From an uncultured Thalassolituus sp. (GTDB lineage: Bacteria > Pseudomonadota > Gammaproteobacteria > Pseudomonadales > Oceanobacteraceae), in contig NZ_CATMFB010000003.1 in NCBI RefSeq assembly GCF_950066645.1, positions 62,001 through 126,000 of the forward strand: a DNA stretch of 64,000 nucleotides. The letters run 5' to 3'. Shown piece by piece: positions 49,347 through 59,089 of this stretch (position 1 is the stretch's first letter; every line of letters starts with the position of its first letter). A program made the translations under genes and the position numbers. The notes under the pieces are model-generated. The model was not told the DNA's origin. It was given only the letters and a program-made list of their open reading frames with translations, and did no database searches.

Positions 49347-50143
49347 GTTTTCTTTTCTCCGCCACGATACGCCCAGATCAGCAGAATAATTCCGAAGACA
49401 ATCATTGGAATACTCAGCATCTGACCCCGGCTCATCCAGCCAAACAGATCAAACCCGATATGCGCATCCGGCTCACGGAAGAATTCTGCAAACGTGCGGA
49501 ACACACCATAGCCGATCAGAAACATCGCACTGACCGCTTTCTGCGGACGCGGACGGGAGGAATAGAACCAGAGGATAACAAACAGCAGAAAGCCTTCCAA
49601 TGCAGCCTGATATAACTGCGACGGGTGACGCGCAATGTCTCCGGCCCGCGGAAATACCATCGCCCAGGGCACAGATTCGGGATCGGCCATACGACCCCAG
49701 AGTTCACCACCGATGAAATTCCCGATCCGGCCGAACATCAGCCCGAGCGGCACGAATGGCGCCCCGAAGTCCGACACCTGAAAGAAGCTGCGGTTATGAA
49801 TTCTGCAGAAAATGGCAATGGCGACCAGTACCCCGAGCAGTCCGCCATGGAAGGACATACCCCCTTCCCAGACACGCAGCAGCCATAACGGATCTTCAAG
49901 AAACTGCGGGAAGTTATAGAAGAGGACGTAACCGCAGCGACCACCGAGGATAACCCCCATAGCGCCGTAAAAAATCAGGTCAGAGACCTGCTGGGGAGTC
50001 CAGTCATTGTCGGCCTGTCTCGCCCGCCAGGTCGCCAGAAAATAAGCAGAACCGAAGGCTGCAAGATACATCAGGCCGTACCAGTGCACATCCAGTGGGC
50101 CCAGTGAAAAAGCGACTGGGTCGATATTCGGGTAGGTCAGCAT
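49343..50143 (-). CDS. lgt: Prolipoprotein diacylglyceryl transferase (Lgt)
   Basis: Inner-membrane enzyme that attaches diacylglycerol to the lipobox Cys of prolipoproteins. 266 residues with seven membrane segments; [13 protein letters not shown] and the Lgt signature [14 protein letters not shown] (with the essential Arg/Asn/Glu) are intact, and [13 protein letters not shown] carries the catalytic His. It precedes thyA and follows the TSUP gene by nine bases, suggesting one leftward transcript TSUP-lgt-thyA. Confidence 0.97.
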   Translation of the reverse strand: MLTYPNIDPVAFSLGPLDVHWYGLMYLAAFGSAYFLATWRARQADNDWTPQQVSDLIFYGAMGVILGGRCGYVLFYNFPQFLEDPLWLLRVWEGGMSFHGGLLGVLVAIAIFCRIHNRSFFQVSDFGAPFVPLGLMFGRIGNFIGGELWGRMADPESVPWAMVFPRAGDIARHPSQLYQAALEGFLLFVILWFYSSRPRPQKAVSAMFLIGYGVFRTFAEFFREPDAHIGFDLFGWMSRGQMLSIPMIVFGIILLIWAYRGGEKKT

Positions 50144-50152
50144 TCTGTATCC

Positions 50153-50938
50153 CTAGAAGAAAATAAAACGTATTCCGACGACGCAGAGTAACACAGCGAA
50201 GAGCTTTTTCAGCAAGCCGGCATTGAGTTTATGGGCCAGTCGCGCACCGACCCGGGCAAAAGGCACGCTCGTCAGTGCGATCCCTGCCACCGCAGGCCAG
50301 TAGACGAATCCGGTACTCCACAACGGAAGCCCATCATGCTGCCAGCCCGCGACGACATTGGCGACGGCCCCGGTGGCCGCAATCGGTATTCCGCAGGCCG
50401 CAGAAGTCGCCACAGCCTGACGCATGCTAAACCGCATCCATGTCAGATATGGGACAGTGAAGGTGCCTCCACCGATGCCGAACCAGGACGAGCCGAATCC
50501 TATGATTCCCCCTGCGGTCAGTAACCCTGCCTGACCCGGCTTATCACCCTGGCCGGGTGGTTCCCAACCAGAAAACATTTTGACCGATAACAACAGGGCA
50601 AAAACGCCGATGATCGTCTGCAGCGTCTCCCCCGGCACCTCTGTAATCAGTGCAACGCCCAGTGCAGTTCCGGTAACAATACCGGTGGCCATCTGGCGGA
50701 CCAGCATCCAGTCAATCGCGCCATTGGCGTGATGTTCTTTCACTGAGCTGAAGGAGGTGAACACAATAGTGGTCAGGGACGTGGCAACGGCCATGTGGGT
50801 CAGCACCTCAGCAGGGACGCCCTGCGCCGCCAGGCTGAAAATCAGTACCGGAACGATGACCATGCCGCCACCGATGCCAAACAGACCAGCCAATATCCCG
50901 GCAGCGGCACCGACGGCCAGGTACAGAAGAAAACTCAT
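50153..50938 (-). CDS. TSUP (TauE/SafE) family membrane protein
   Basis: A 261-residue membrane protein with about eight segments. The two internal repeats each start with a GxFGIGGGxxxVP signature: GLFGIGGGMVIVPVLIFSLA (residues ~18-37) and SSWFGIGGGTFTVPYLTW (~152-169), the hallmark of the family. TSUP proteins are thought to export sulfite, sulfonates or other organosulfur compounds. The gene lies ahead of lgt and thyA on one strand; the order TSUP-lgt-thyA is also found in pseudomonads as far as I recall. Confidence 0.88.
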   Translation of the reverse strand: MSFLLYLAVGAAAGILAGLFGIGGGMVIVPVLIFSLAAQGVPAEVLTHMAVATSLTTIVFTSFSSVKEHHANGAIDWMLVRQMATGIVTGTALGVALITEVPGETLQTIIGVFALLLSVKMFSGWEPPGQGDKPGQAGLLTAGGIIGFGSSWFGIGGGTFTVPYLTWMRFSMRQAVATSAACGIPIAATGAVANVVAGWQHDGLPLWSTGFVYWPAVAGIALTSVPFARVGARLAHKLNAGLLKKLFAVLLCVVGIRFIFF

Positions 50939-51015
50939 AACGGATTCCTACACACAGAGGCCGGCATTATGAATGAAGAGATTCGCCCTTGCACAGAATC
51001 CGTTACACTGCCCCT

Positions 51016-51759
51016 ATGTGCCTGATTGTCTTTAACTGGCAGCCGCAACAGTCTCAATGGCTGCTGCTGAGCGCCAACCGCGATGAGTTTATGCAACGCC
51101 CGGCTGCACCGATGCACGAATGGCCGGATGACGCCGGCCTGTTCGCAGGGAAAGACCTGGAGCAGGGTGGCACCTGGCTGGGGGTGACGAAAGATCAACG
51201 TTGGGCTGCACTGACCAACATCCGTGCCCCCGGAGCCGGACCAGACAACCCAAGCTCACGAGGCGCTCTGGTAGTGGATTACCTGCGATCCGGACGGTCA
51301 CCCAAAGACTGGCTGCAAGCGCTCGATACGTCTCATTATGCCCCGTTTAATCTGCTCGCAGGCGATCGTCACCACCTCTGGTATATGAATAATCATCCGC
51401 AACCAGAGATACGCGAAGTGCCGCCGGGCATCCACAGCCTCAGCAATGCGCACCTGAACAGCCCCTGGCCGAAAGCTCGTCTCGCAGAAGCTCAGATGGC
51501 TCAGGCACCGGCCGATGAGCAACAGTTAACACGCCTGCTGTCACGCCGGGATATCTGGCCGGACAACGAGCTGCCTGCCACTGGCGTGCCAATCACCTGG
51601 GAGCGGATGCTCTCTGCCCAGTTTATCCGGGCCCCCGGTTATGGCACCCGCTGCAGTACCGGAATACGGACGCTGAACGACGATATTTATCTCGCAGAAA
51701 CGACCTGGAGCGCGGAAGGCACAATTGATAAAGAAGTAAGTTTCCAGTTGCACAGGTAA
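51016..51759 (+). CDS. NRDE-family (TANGO2-like) protein
   Basis: A 247-residue protein of the NRDE/TANGO2 family. The N-terminal Cys of MCLIVFNW and the SANRDEFMQRPAAPMHEW motif (the NRDE sequence is at residues ~23-26) are the family marks, followed by GGTWLGVTKDQRWAALTNIR and the C-terminal YGTRCSTGI block. Members fit an N-terminal nucleophile hydrolase-like fold and have been linked to haem handling; the role is not settled. ATG at 51016, divergent from the TSUP gene. Confidence 0.85.
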   Translation: MCLIVFNWQPQQSQWLLLSANRDEFMQRPAAPMHEWPDDAGLFAGKDLEQGGTWLGVTKDQRWAALTNIRAPGAGPDNPSSRGALVVDYLRSGRSPKDWLQALDTSHYAPFNLLAGDRHHLWYMNNHPQPEIREVPPGIHSLSNAHLNSPWPKARLAEAQMAQAPADEQQLTRLLSRRDIWPDNELPATGVPITWERMLSAQFIRAPGYGTRCSTGIRTLNDDIYLAETTWSAEGTIDKEVSFQLHR

Positions 51760-51841
51760 GACAGGCTGGAGGTTACAAACGGTTGCAAACAAAAACGTGA
51801 ACACCCTCTCACTCTGAAAATCCCCGTCCATACTTTCAGGT

Positions 51842-53617
51842 ATGAATTGCCTGAATCGCAAGAGTACACGCACGCCTCAACATAAGGTCCCACTCCTGAT
51901 CGGGGGCCTCTGTATGCTGCTGCTGTTCGCTGTTCTGGGTGCCAGTGTTTACACCAAGCCCTATATGCCGCCGAGCGTGGCACAGCGTCACATGGAGCAT
52001 TGGTTGATTGAAGGTGCCCGTCACGTCGCCGGAGAGGTGAGGCTGCGTCACATCCGCAATCTGGAGCCCTTCTATCTGAAGCGCGACTATCAGCCTATCT
52101 GGCTGGACAGCTACCAGTTACGCCCCGAAGCCAGAGAGTTACTCCAGCTTCTGCGGGAGACTGCCGTCGATGACTGGCGCCAGTATGGATATTCTCTGGA
52201 AACCCTCGAGCGGGAAACCCTGCGCCTCAGCAATATCCCGGAACAGGCGACCGCCATTGAAGTTCTGTTGTCTGACGCCTTTATTACCTACGCGCAGCAG
52301 GCCCTGAACGACGAACTTCTGCCAGACACAGGAGAGGGTGACCACCCTATCCGCAAAGTCGCAAATATCGATGTTCCGTCTATTTCTGAGGAAGAAGTGA
52401 TTAACCTTCTGCATGAAGCCGTGCGGCAGGATCGCCTCAATGATCTGGTGTCCAGTCTGGCTCCTCAGCATGAAGGTTACCGCCGCCTGCGCACCGAGCT
52501 GGACCGCTACCGTCGCATTGACCGCTCAGGCCGCTGGATGGTCATGCCTGCAGACCTGACACTGGCCGCGGGTGATCACCACCGTCTGGTGCCATACCTG
52601 CGCTGGTTACTCGACGAATACGGCGACCTCCCTAAAGGTGCACTCAACTGGCTGTTCAGCTCCGATAAGAACGCTCTGCAGTGGCCGGCGAAGCACGAAG
52701 TGGTCGACCTGAACGAAGTCCGGTTCTTGTTTGACGGCCCTCTGCGGGACGCAGTCATGAGTTTTCAGCAACGCAATAAACTCGAAGCCACCGGCGAAAT
52801 TGATGAACCGACCGTAAAAATGCTGAATATCCCCCCACATCAGGTGGCTCAGCGTATCGCGCTCAACATGAAGCGCTGGCGTCATCTTCCGGAAAATCTC
52901 GGCGAACGCTATGTCATGGTGAATATGGCGGATTTCCATATGAATCTGATAAACCGGGGAAAATCCGAACTGGATATGAAAGTGATCATCGGCAAGCCGA
53001 ACCGCCGCACCCCGGTCATGACAGACACCATCCGCCTGATCGAAATCGCCCCGACCTGGACCGTACCAACCCGGATCGCGTCGTCTTATCTGTTGCCTAA
53101 GCTGAAGCGCAACCCTGCGTATCTGCAACAGAAAGGCTTTGATGTTATGCAATGGCGTGATGGTGCACTGGTGCACGTGCCCTCACAGGATATCGACTGG
53201 AAACGTTACAGCGCGCGCTATCTGCCCTATACCTTTGTTCAGCGCCCGGGCAAAGACAATGCGCTCGGCACGGTGAAATTCCTGTTCCCGAACCCGCAGG
53301 ATATTTACCTTCACGACACCTCTCAGCCGGAGCTGTTCAGCCTCGACGAGCGCGCACTCAGCTCGGGTTGTGTGCGCGTCGAAAAACCCCGGTTGCTGGC
53401 TGAAAAGCTACTGCGCAGCCAGGACGGCTGGCACCGTGGTCTGATCGATGAAGCGATCGATCACAACCGGACCAGCCGTATCCGTCTGAAAGACCCGGTA
53501 CCTGTATACCTGATGTACTGGACGACCTGGGTCGACGAACAGGGCAAGCTACAGATACGCGACGATGTCTATCAACGCGATCTCGTCGCTGGCGCAGCGA
53601 CCCACGCCAGTCTCTGA
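51842..53617 (+). CDS. L,D-transpeptidase (LdtD/YcbB-like)
   Basis: Cell-wall cross-linking enzyme of 591 residues. It has an N-terminal signal anchor (residues ~17-37), a long scaffold domain, a peptidoglycan-binding helix bundle (FDGPLRDAVMSFQQRNKLEATG near 300) and a YkuD catalytic domain ending with HDTSQPELF and SSGCVRVEKP; the nucleophile is Cys510. Size and order match E. coli LdtD. It makes 3-3 cross-links that bypass penicillin-binding proteins. The downstream gene is YcbK-like, as in enterobacteria. Confidence 0.93.
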   Translation: MNCLNRKSTRTPQHKVPLLIGGLCMLLLFAVLGASVYTKPYMPPSVAQRHMEHWLIEGARHVAGEVRLRHIRNLEPFYLKRDYQPIWLDSYQLRPEARELLQLLRETAVDDWRQYGYSLETLERETLRLSNIPEQATAIEVLLSDAFITYAQQALNDELLPDTGEGDHPIRKVANIDVPSISEEEVINLLHEAVRQDRLNDLVSSLAPQHEGYRRLRTELDRYRRIDRSGRWMVMPADLTLAAGDHHRLVPYLRWLLDEYGDLPKGALNWLFSSDKNALQWPAKHEVVDLNEVRFLFDGPLRDAVMSFQQRNKLEATGEIDEPTVKMLNIPPHQVAQRIALNMKRWRHLPENLGERYVMVNMADFHMNLINRGKSELDMKVIIGKPNRRTPVMTDTIRLIEIAPTWTVPTRIASSYLLPKLKRNPAYLQQKGFDVMQWRDGALVHVPSQDIDWKRYSARYLPYTFVQRPGKDNALGTVKFLFPNPQDIYLHDTSQPELFSLDERALSSGCVRVEKPRLLAEKLLRSQDGWHRGLIDEAIDHNRTSRIRLKDPVPVYLMYWTTWVDEQGKLQIRDDVYQRDLVAGAATHASL

Positions 53618-53759
53618 AACAGACACCTGACCATTTTCTGATCACTTTTTCCCTGACTAACCTGTCCGGCATGCGTAACCTGTGACCTTTGTTTGAGTCA
53701 GGTCAGAATTTATTTGGCATACTCCGTGTTGTAACTGATCTGTAACGGAGACCCGTAAC

Positions 53760-54302
53760 ATGCTGAATCGCCGAGTATTTCTGCAACAGGCTGCTGCCGT
53801 ATCAGCGGCAGGAATGGCAGGTTTCAGCATGAATGCGCAAGCGTCTTCCCCCGCAGAAAAAACCCTTCACCTGTATAACATTCACACTGGCGAAACGGTC
53901 AGCAGCACTTTCTGGGCTGAAGGTTTTTACATTGATTCAGAAATTGAAACGCTGGACATGCTGTTGAGAGATTTCCGCGCCAACGACGTGATCGCCATGG
54001 AGCGTGAGCTATACCATCATCTGCACCGCCTGCAGACAATGTTCAATGCTAAACAGCCTCTCAATATCATCTCGGGCTACCGCTCACCAGGCACAAACGC
54101 GCGCCTGAGCGCTAATTCGAATGGTGTGGCAAAGCGCAGTCTGCATATGCAGGGACGAGCGATTGATCTGCGGATTCCTGGCGTTTCAACAAACGACCTG
54201 CAGAAAGCAGCGCTGAACATGCGTTTCGGTGGAGTGGGTTACTACCCAGAGGATGGTTTCGTACACCTGGATACAGGACGGGTACGCCGCTGGCAGGGTT
54301 AA
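53760..54302 (+). CDS. YcbK-like peptidase M15 (DUF882) protein with Tat signal
   Basis: A 180-residue exported protein with a twin-arginine signal (MLNRRVFLQQAAAVSAAGMAG). The DUF882 core has ISGYRSPGTNARL, SLHMQGRAIDLRIPG and GGVGYYPEDGFVHLDTG, whose His/Asp/His form the zinc site of M15-type murein peptidases. Family members sit next to the LdtD gene in E. coli too, suggesting a shared role in peptidoglycan trimming. Its end overlaps the 3' end of ptsP by four bases. Confidence 0.9.
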   Translation: MLNRRVFLQQAAAVSAAGMAGFSMNAQASSPAEKTLHLYNIHTGETVSSTFWAEGFYIDSEIETLDMLLRDFRANDVIAMERELYHHLHRLQTMFNAKQPLNIISGYRSPGTNARLSANSNGVAKRSLHMQGRAIDLRIPGVSTNDLQKAALNMRFGGVGYYPEDGFVHLDTGRVRRWQG

Positions 54303-56578
54303 CGGACTGACGGACCGATAATACGACCAAAGCCGGCTTTTTCGAGCATAAGCTGCATGGTTGATGCGATTACCTGACCACTCTCCATGGTCAGTACTTC
54401 AGCGAGAAGCTGTTCAGACCACTCTTTACTGATACCACGAATAATCGACTTCACTTTCGGTAAGTTCGTCGCGTTCATCGACAGGCTGTCGTATCCCATC
54501 GCCATCAGCAGCACAGCCCCCATCGGATTACCCGCCAGCTCACCACAGACGCTGACGGGCTTCAGTTCGGCATGGGCTTCATCCACAATTTTCTTCAGCG
54601 CCATCAACACGGCGGGATGAAACGCCTGATAGAGATCAGCCACGCGGGGATTGTTGCGGTCAACGGCTAACAGGTATTGCGTCAGATCGTTACTGCCTAC
54701 CGAGAGGAAATCCACCCGCTGCGCCAGATCAGGAATCTGATAAACCGCAGCCGGCACCTCAATCATTACACCGACCTGAGGCATCTCAACATGAAACCCT
54801 TCTTCCAGGGTTTCAACATGCGCCCGGTAGATAAGATGCAGGGCTTCATCAACTTCCGAAACGTTACTGATCATAGGCAACATGATGCGAAGGTTATTCA
54901 GGCCTTCGCTGGCCTTCATCATGGCCCGCACCTGCACCAGAAAAATCTCAGGATGATCCAGAGTTACCCGGATGCCACGCCAGCCCAGAAAAGGGTTGGC
55001 TTCGTTGATCGGGAAGTACGTCAGAGACTTATCACCGCCAACATCCAGCGTGCGCATCGTCACCTGATTAGGGCTGAAGGCTTCCAGCTGTTCACGATAG
55101 ATTTTCTGCTGTTCGTTTTCGGACGGGAAGCGGTCCTTCATCATAAAGGGCACTTCGGTCCGGTAAAGGCCTACCCCTTCAGCACCGCGATCCAGACTGC
55201 GCAGAGCGTCGGTGATCAGACCTGTATTCACCAGCAGTGGAATACGATGACCATCCAGAGTTTCGGCAGGCTGATGCAGCAGACCTTCAAGATCTTCCGC
55301 CAGCGCCTGTTCTTCTTCATAAATGGCCTGATACTGTTCGCGCAGCTCTTCATTCGGGTTGGAATACAGCAGACCGCGATAACCATCGACAACGATATCA
55401 ATGCCTTCCAACTGGGCGTAAGGAAGATCGACGGCCCCCATTACGGTAGGCACACCCATCGCACGGGCAAGAATTGCCACATGAGAGTTTGATGATCCTT
55501 TTACGGAGACCAGAGCGCGGAGTTTATGCGTCGGGACTTCGCCCAGCATCGCGGGTGTCAGCTCTTCACTGACCAGAATCGTGGCGTCGGGATAATCATC
55601 TTCACTGGTTTCAACTTCAGCACCCTGCATATGTGCAAGAATGCGGGTTCCGAGATCCATGATGTCAGTAGCCCGCTCACGCAGGTAGACGTCTTCCATC
55701 ATCTGGAAGTGGCCGACATATTCCATCACCACTTCACGCAGAGCGCCCTGTGCCCAGTTACCGCGCTGAATGGCCGCTTTTACCTCCGCCCCCAGCGCAT
55801 TGTCATCGAGCATGTTCAGGTAGACATCGAACAGCGCCATTTCTTCAGGCCGCAGCTCACCCTCGAGCTGCCCACCGAGCTTACGGATTTCATTCCGCGC
55901 AGCATCTAACGCCTGATCGAAGCGGGCCAGTTCGTCGGCGATCGATTCCGGCTCACGATCGACCACACTGGCCAGGTCTGCCGCCGGAGAGATGACCACA
56001 CCAACCCCGAGACCAACACCGGGCGCACCAGGCGCACCATTAAACCGCGCTGACTTCTTCTGTTCTGAAGGTGTCTTGGGAATGTGCAGAATATTGCCCG
56101 TGGCTTCCGCGTGTGCAATCACCCCGGCCAGCTGAGCAGACATAGTCACGAGGAAAGCTTCTTCACCTTCATCGAACTGGCGGCTGTCACGCTGCTGTAC
56201 CACCATCACGCCCATCAGGCGCTTGTGGTGAATAATGGGCACACCCAGAAACGAGAGGAATGGGTCTTCACCGGTCTCAGGCAGAAACTGAAAGCGCGGA
56301 TGCGCCGGCGCATTATCGATATTAAGAGGCTCTTCGCGGGTCCCGACAAGACCAACCAGGCCCTGCGAGCTGGAAAGGCTGACTTTGCCGACGGCTTCTT
56401 CTTTCAGGCCTTCGGTCGCCATCAGCACATAGCGTTTGGTCTCCGGATCGTACAGATATACAGAGCATACTTCAGTGCGCATCGCCTCGCGGATACGGGC
56501 AACGACCACTTTAAGAGCTTCACTCAGTTCAGTAACTGAGCTGACCTCCTGTACGATTCTCCTGAGTATATCTAGCAT
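54299..56578 (-). CDS. ptsP: Phosphoenolpyruvate-protein phosphotransferase PtsP (EI-Ntr)
   Basis: First enzyme of the nitrogen phosphotransfer system, passing phosphate from PEP to NPr and then to EIIA-Ntr. The 759-residue protein has an N-terminal GAF domain (~15-160, a glutamine/2-oxoglutarate sensor in the family), then EI with the phosphorylated His in GSSNSHVAILARAMGVPTVMG and the PEP-binding VGIMIEVPAAVY-like and GSNDLTQYLLAVDRNN blocks. It follows rppH by six bases, the conserved rppH-ptsP order. No ptsN/ptsO in the window. Confidence 0.97.
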   Translation of the reverse strand: MLDILRRIVQEVSSVTELSEALKVVVARIREAMRTEVCSVYLYDPETKRYVLMATEGLKEEAVGKVSLSSSQGLVGLVGTREEPLNIDNAPAHPRFQFLPETGEDPFLSFLGVPIIHHKRLMGVMVVQQRDSRQFDEGEEAFLVTMSAQLAGVIAHAEATGNILHIPKTPSEQKKSARFNGAPGAPGVGLGVGVVISPAADLASVVDREPESIADELARFDQALDAARNEIRKLGGQLEGELRPEEMALFDVYLNMLDDNALGAEVKAAIQRGNWAQGALREVVMEYVGHFQMMEDVYLRERATDIMDLGTRILAHMQGAEVETSEDDYPDATILVSEELTPAMLGEVPTHKLRALVSVKGSSNSHVAILARAMGVPTVMGAVDLPYAQLEGIDIVVDGYRGLLYSNPNEELREQYQAIYEEEQALAEDLEGLLHQPAETLDGHRIPLLVNTGLITDALRSLDRGAEGVGLYRTEVPFMMKDRFPSENEQQKIYREQLEAFSPNQVTMRTLDVGGDKSLTYFPINEANPFLGWRGIRVTLDHPEIFLVQVRAMMKASEGLNNLRIMLPMISNVSEVDEALHLIYRAHVETLEEGFHVEMPQVGVMIEVPAAVYQIPDLAQRVDFLSVGSNDLTQYLLAVDRNNPRVADLYQAFHPAVLMALKKIVDEAHAELKPVSVCGELAGNPMGAVLLMAMGYDSLSMNATNLPKVKSIIRGISKEWSEQLLAEVLTMESGQVIASTMQLMLEKAGFGRIIGPSVR

Positions 56579-56584
56579 GCATCC

Positions 56585-57076
56585 TCAGCCAGCATGGCGT
56601 TGTAACCGCGCGATACGGGGCGCCAGCTCCGTCATTGCACGGCGATATACGTCCCGCTTAAACGAGACGACCTCTCCAAGCGGGAACCAGTAACTCACCC
56701 AGTTCCAGCCATCAAATTCGGGTTTTCCGGTTGCTGCGAGATTAATGTCCGATTCCTTACCGGTCAGTCTCAGCAGGAACCACTTCTGTTTCTGCCCAAC
56801 ACACACAGGGCGGCTGTCATGGCGGACCATGCGCCGGGGTAATCTGTAACGCAACCAGCCGCGGGTACAGCCGAGAATCTCGACATGCTCACGCTGGAGA
56901 CCAACTTCTTCAGCCAGTTCTCGGTACAGTGCTTTCTCCGGAGACTCGCCCCGTTTGATTCCCCCCTGCGGGAACTGCCAGGCATTCTGACCAATCCGTT
57001 TCGCCCAAAGCACCTGTCCCTGCTCATTGCAGAGAATGATGCCCACGTTCGGACGGTAACCTTGTTCGTCTATCAC
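56585..57076 (-). CDS. rppH: RNA pyrophosphohydrolase (RppH)
   Basis: Nudix hydrolase that removes pyrophosphate from the 5' end of mRNAs and so starts decay. The Nudix box [23 protein letters not shown] is complete. The start at GTG 57076 gives the family start [13 protein letters not shown] and has GGATGG as ribosome site; an ATG 60 bases upstream adds residues not found in the family. The 163-residue length fits. Cotranscribed with ptsP and divergent from a HAD phosphatase gene. Confidence 0.93.
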   Translation of the reverse strand: MIDEQGYRPNVGIILCNEQGQVLWAKRIGQNAWQFPQGGIKRGESPEKALYRELAEEVGLQREHVEILGCTRGWLRYRLPRRMVRHDSRPVCVGQKQKWFLLRLTGKESDINLAATGKPEFDGWNWVSYWFPLGEVVSFKRDVYRRAMTELAPRIARLQRHAG

Positions 57077-57270
57077 AATGCCATCCAAATATTTCTTTCT
57101 GGCTTCAAACCTTGCCGATTTCGTGCCAAAGGTCAATAGCCATTATCCCGGAATCTGATATCCGGTCGCTTTCCGGTGCCCATTTGTTCACCAGAGCGCA
57201 AGTTACAAGTGAGGAAAGTATGCGCTGTTCCCGGTAGAATAGCGATTTATTTCATGCAGGATTCCTGACT

Positions 57271-57933
57271 GTGGCACTCGCTATTTTTGATCTTGATCAC
57301 ACTTTGCTGTCCGGAGACAGCGACCACGCCTGGGGCCAGTTTCTGGTCGACAGGGGCCTGGTAGACCCCGAAGTCCACAAGCTCCGCAACGATCATTTCT
57401 ACGAGCAGTACAAAGCAGGCACCCTGGATATCCATGAATATCTGGAATTTGCGATGCGCCCGCTCACGGAGCACGAACCCGACAAGATGCATGCAGAGCG
57501 AGAAGTCTTTCTTGATGAGCGCATCGAGACCCTGATCAGCCAGCGCAGCCGTGACCTGCTCCGCAAGCACGAAGAGCAGGGGGATACGCTACTGATCATC
57601 ACCGCGACCAACGGTTTCGTCACCTACCCGATTGCCGCGCGCCTGGGCGTTGCCCATATCATTGCGCCACATCCGGAAGTCATCGAAGGCCGCTACACAG
57701 GCAAAACCGTCGGCGTCCCGAGTTTTCACGAAGGCAAAGTCACCCGCCTGAAAGAGTGGATGGAAACCCACCAGCACGATCTGGAAGGCAGTTATTTCTA
57801 CAGTGACTCGCACAATGATCTGCCGCTGCTGCGACTGGTTGACCACCCGGTTGCGGTTGATCCCGATCCGACGCTCAGAGCCGAAGCCGAAAAGGCTGGC
57901 TGGCCCATCATCAGCCTGGTTGACCCGGAGTAA
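57271..57933 (+). CDS. HAD-family phosphatase (IB type)
   Basis: A 220-residue haloacid-dehalogenase phosphatase of the SerB-like IB subfamily. Motif I is DLDHTLL (nucleophile D7, acid D9), motif II Thr/Ser lies in LLIITATN, and motif IV is YFYSDSHNDLPLL. A homologue beside rppH is common in pseudomonads, where it has been assigned as a histidinol-phosphate-like phosphatase. It starts with GTG at 57271. Followed after four bases by the imelysin-like gene. Confidence 0.9.
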   Translation: MALAIFDLDHTLLSGDSDHAWGQFLVDRGLVDPEVHKLRNDHFYEQYKAGTLDIHEYLEFAMRPLTEHEPDKMHAEREVFLDERIETLISQRSRDLLRKHEEQGDTLLIITATNGFVTYPIAARLGVAHIIAPHPEVIEGRYTGKTVGVPSFHEGKVTRLKEWMETHQHDLEGSYFYSDSHNDLPLLRLVDHPVAVDPDPTLRAEAEKAGWPIISLVDPE

Positions 57934-57937
57934 ATTC

Positions 57938-59089
57938 ATGCGGCGTTATGCTCTGGCGGCGTTAGTGATGGCAGCAGGCCTCACCAGCTGCTCACAACAG
58001 GAAGAAGCCCGTCCGCTGGCCCCTGCAGCATCAGTACTGCCCGCGCCTCCGGCGATTCCTGAGGCGCAGCACTACACCAGCCATCTGATTGCAGAAAGCT
58101 ACGAGCATCTCACCGCCGCAGAAGCCGCTATTTCGTCTCTGGAACAGGCAATACAGACACTGATTGCTCAACCCGAAGAAGACGCTGTCCGTCAGGCCCG
58201 GCGGCTATGGCGTGAAAGTTACTCTCAATACCTGATTGCACAGGCATCTATGCGCCTGCCCGTCAGTGAGCCGCCAGAATGGCGAAGCGCTGGCCTGACA
58301 CGCGACGACCTCGAACGCCAGATCAACAGCTGGCCAATTGAGCCCGGTTACATAGATTATCTGGAAGGGTATCCGTATTCCGGGATCGTGAATGATACTG
58401 CACTGGAGCTGACGGAAAGCAGCCTGCTGGATCAACATCAGTTCGCCGACGACAGCTACGTGAGTATTGGTTTTCACGCGATTGAGTTTCTGCTCTGGGG
58501 CGAAAGCGGTCAGCGCACCGCCGCAGACTTTGACCGCTCATTAAAAACGGTTGCCAGCGAGGAGCGTCCCGCCGTCATCAATCAGGAGCGACGGGGTGAC
58601 TACCTGCTACACACAGTGCGCCTGCTCCGCCAGCATATGCAGCGACTGCAACTACGCTGGTCTCCGGAAACGGGTTATTACGCCAGCCGTCTGGCCGAGG
58701 TCAGTCCCGAGAAAACCCTGCAGGCCAGCATGTTAACGGCGCAGTCGCTGATCGCAGATGAACTGTTAAACCGCTACATGAACGAAGAAAGCAGTCCGTT
58801 CAGCAAACAGAGCCAGGCAGACATCAGCGCACTGACGACGGGCCTGTCTCACCTGCTCCTTCCTGAAGACAGCGCAACCGGACTTAATCCCATGCTGGTG
58901 CCTTATCCTGAGCTGAGTCAGCGCCTGCAGGCAGGGTTTGCCGGAACAGAAGAGTGCCTGAATGACTGGGAACAGAACGACAGTGAAGCGCTGGCGCGCC
59001 AGAACTGTCGCCTGAAACTGATTGAGCTGCTGTCCGCACTGGATCAGACGGCGCAGCAACTCGGAATGGAAGTCCCGCTCAGCGAGTAG
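57938..59089 (+). CDS. Imelysin-like periplasmic lipoprotein
   Basis: A 383-residue lipoprotein with signal ending LTSC (Cys18). The GxHxxE signature of the imelysin/ICMP family is present in IGFHAIEFLLWG, and the protein is otherwise all-helical with two similar halves as in IrpA/EfeO-type proteins. Family members take part in iron or haem uptake, though proteolysis has been ruled out for several. It overlaps the 3' end of rlmI by 11 bases. Start at 57938 was chosen because the signal peptide starts there. Confidence 0.85.
   Translation: MRRYALAALVMAAGLTSCSQQEEARPLAPAASVLPAPPAIPEAQHYTSHLIAESYEHLTAAEAAISSLEQAIQTLIAQPEEDAVRQARRLWRESYSQYLIAQASMRLPVSEPPEWRSAGLTRDDLERQINSWPIEPGYIDYLEGYPYSGIVNDTALELTESSLLDQHQFADDSYVSIGFHAIEFLLWGESGQRTAADFDRSLKTVASEERPAVINQERRGDYLLHTVRLLRQHMQRLQLRWSPETGYYASRLAEVSPEKTLQASMLTAQSLIADELLNRYMNEESSPFSKQSQADISALTTGLSHLLLPEDSATGLNPMLVPYPELSQRLQAGFAGTEECLNDWEQNDSEALARQNCRLKLIELLSALDQTAQQLGMEVPLSE

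Noticed and set aside
48576-49424. Long open frame (282 codons) on the plus strand
   Set aside because: Antisense to thyA and the end of lgt; a coding shadow.
54677-55492. Long open frame (271 codons) on the plus strand
   Set aside because: Antisense to ptsP; no motif, start or ribosome site of its own.
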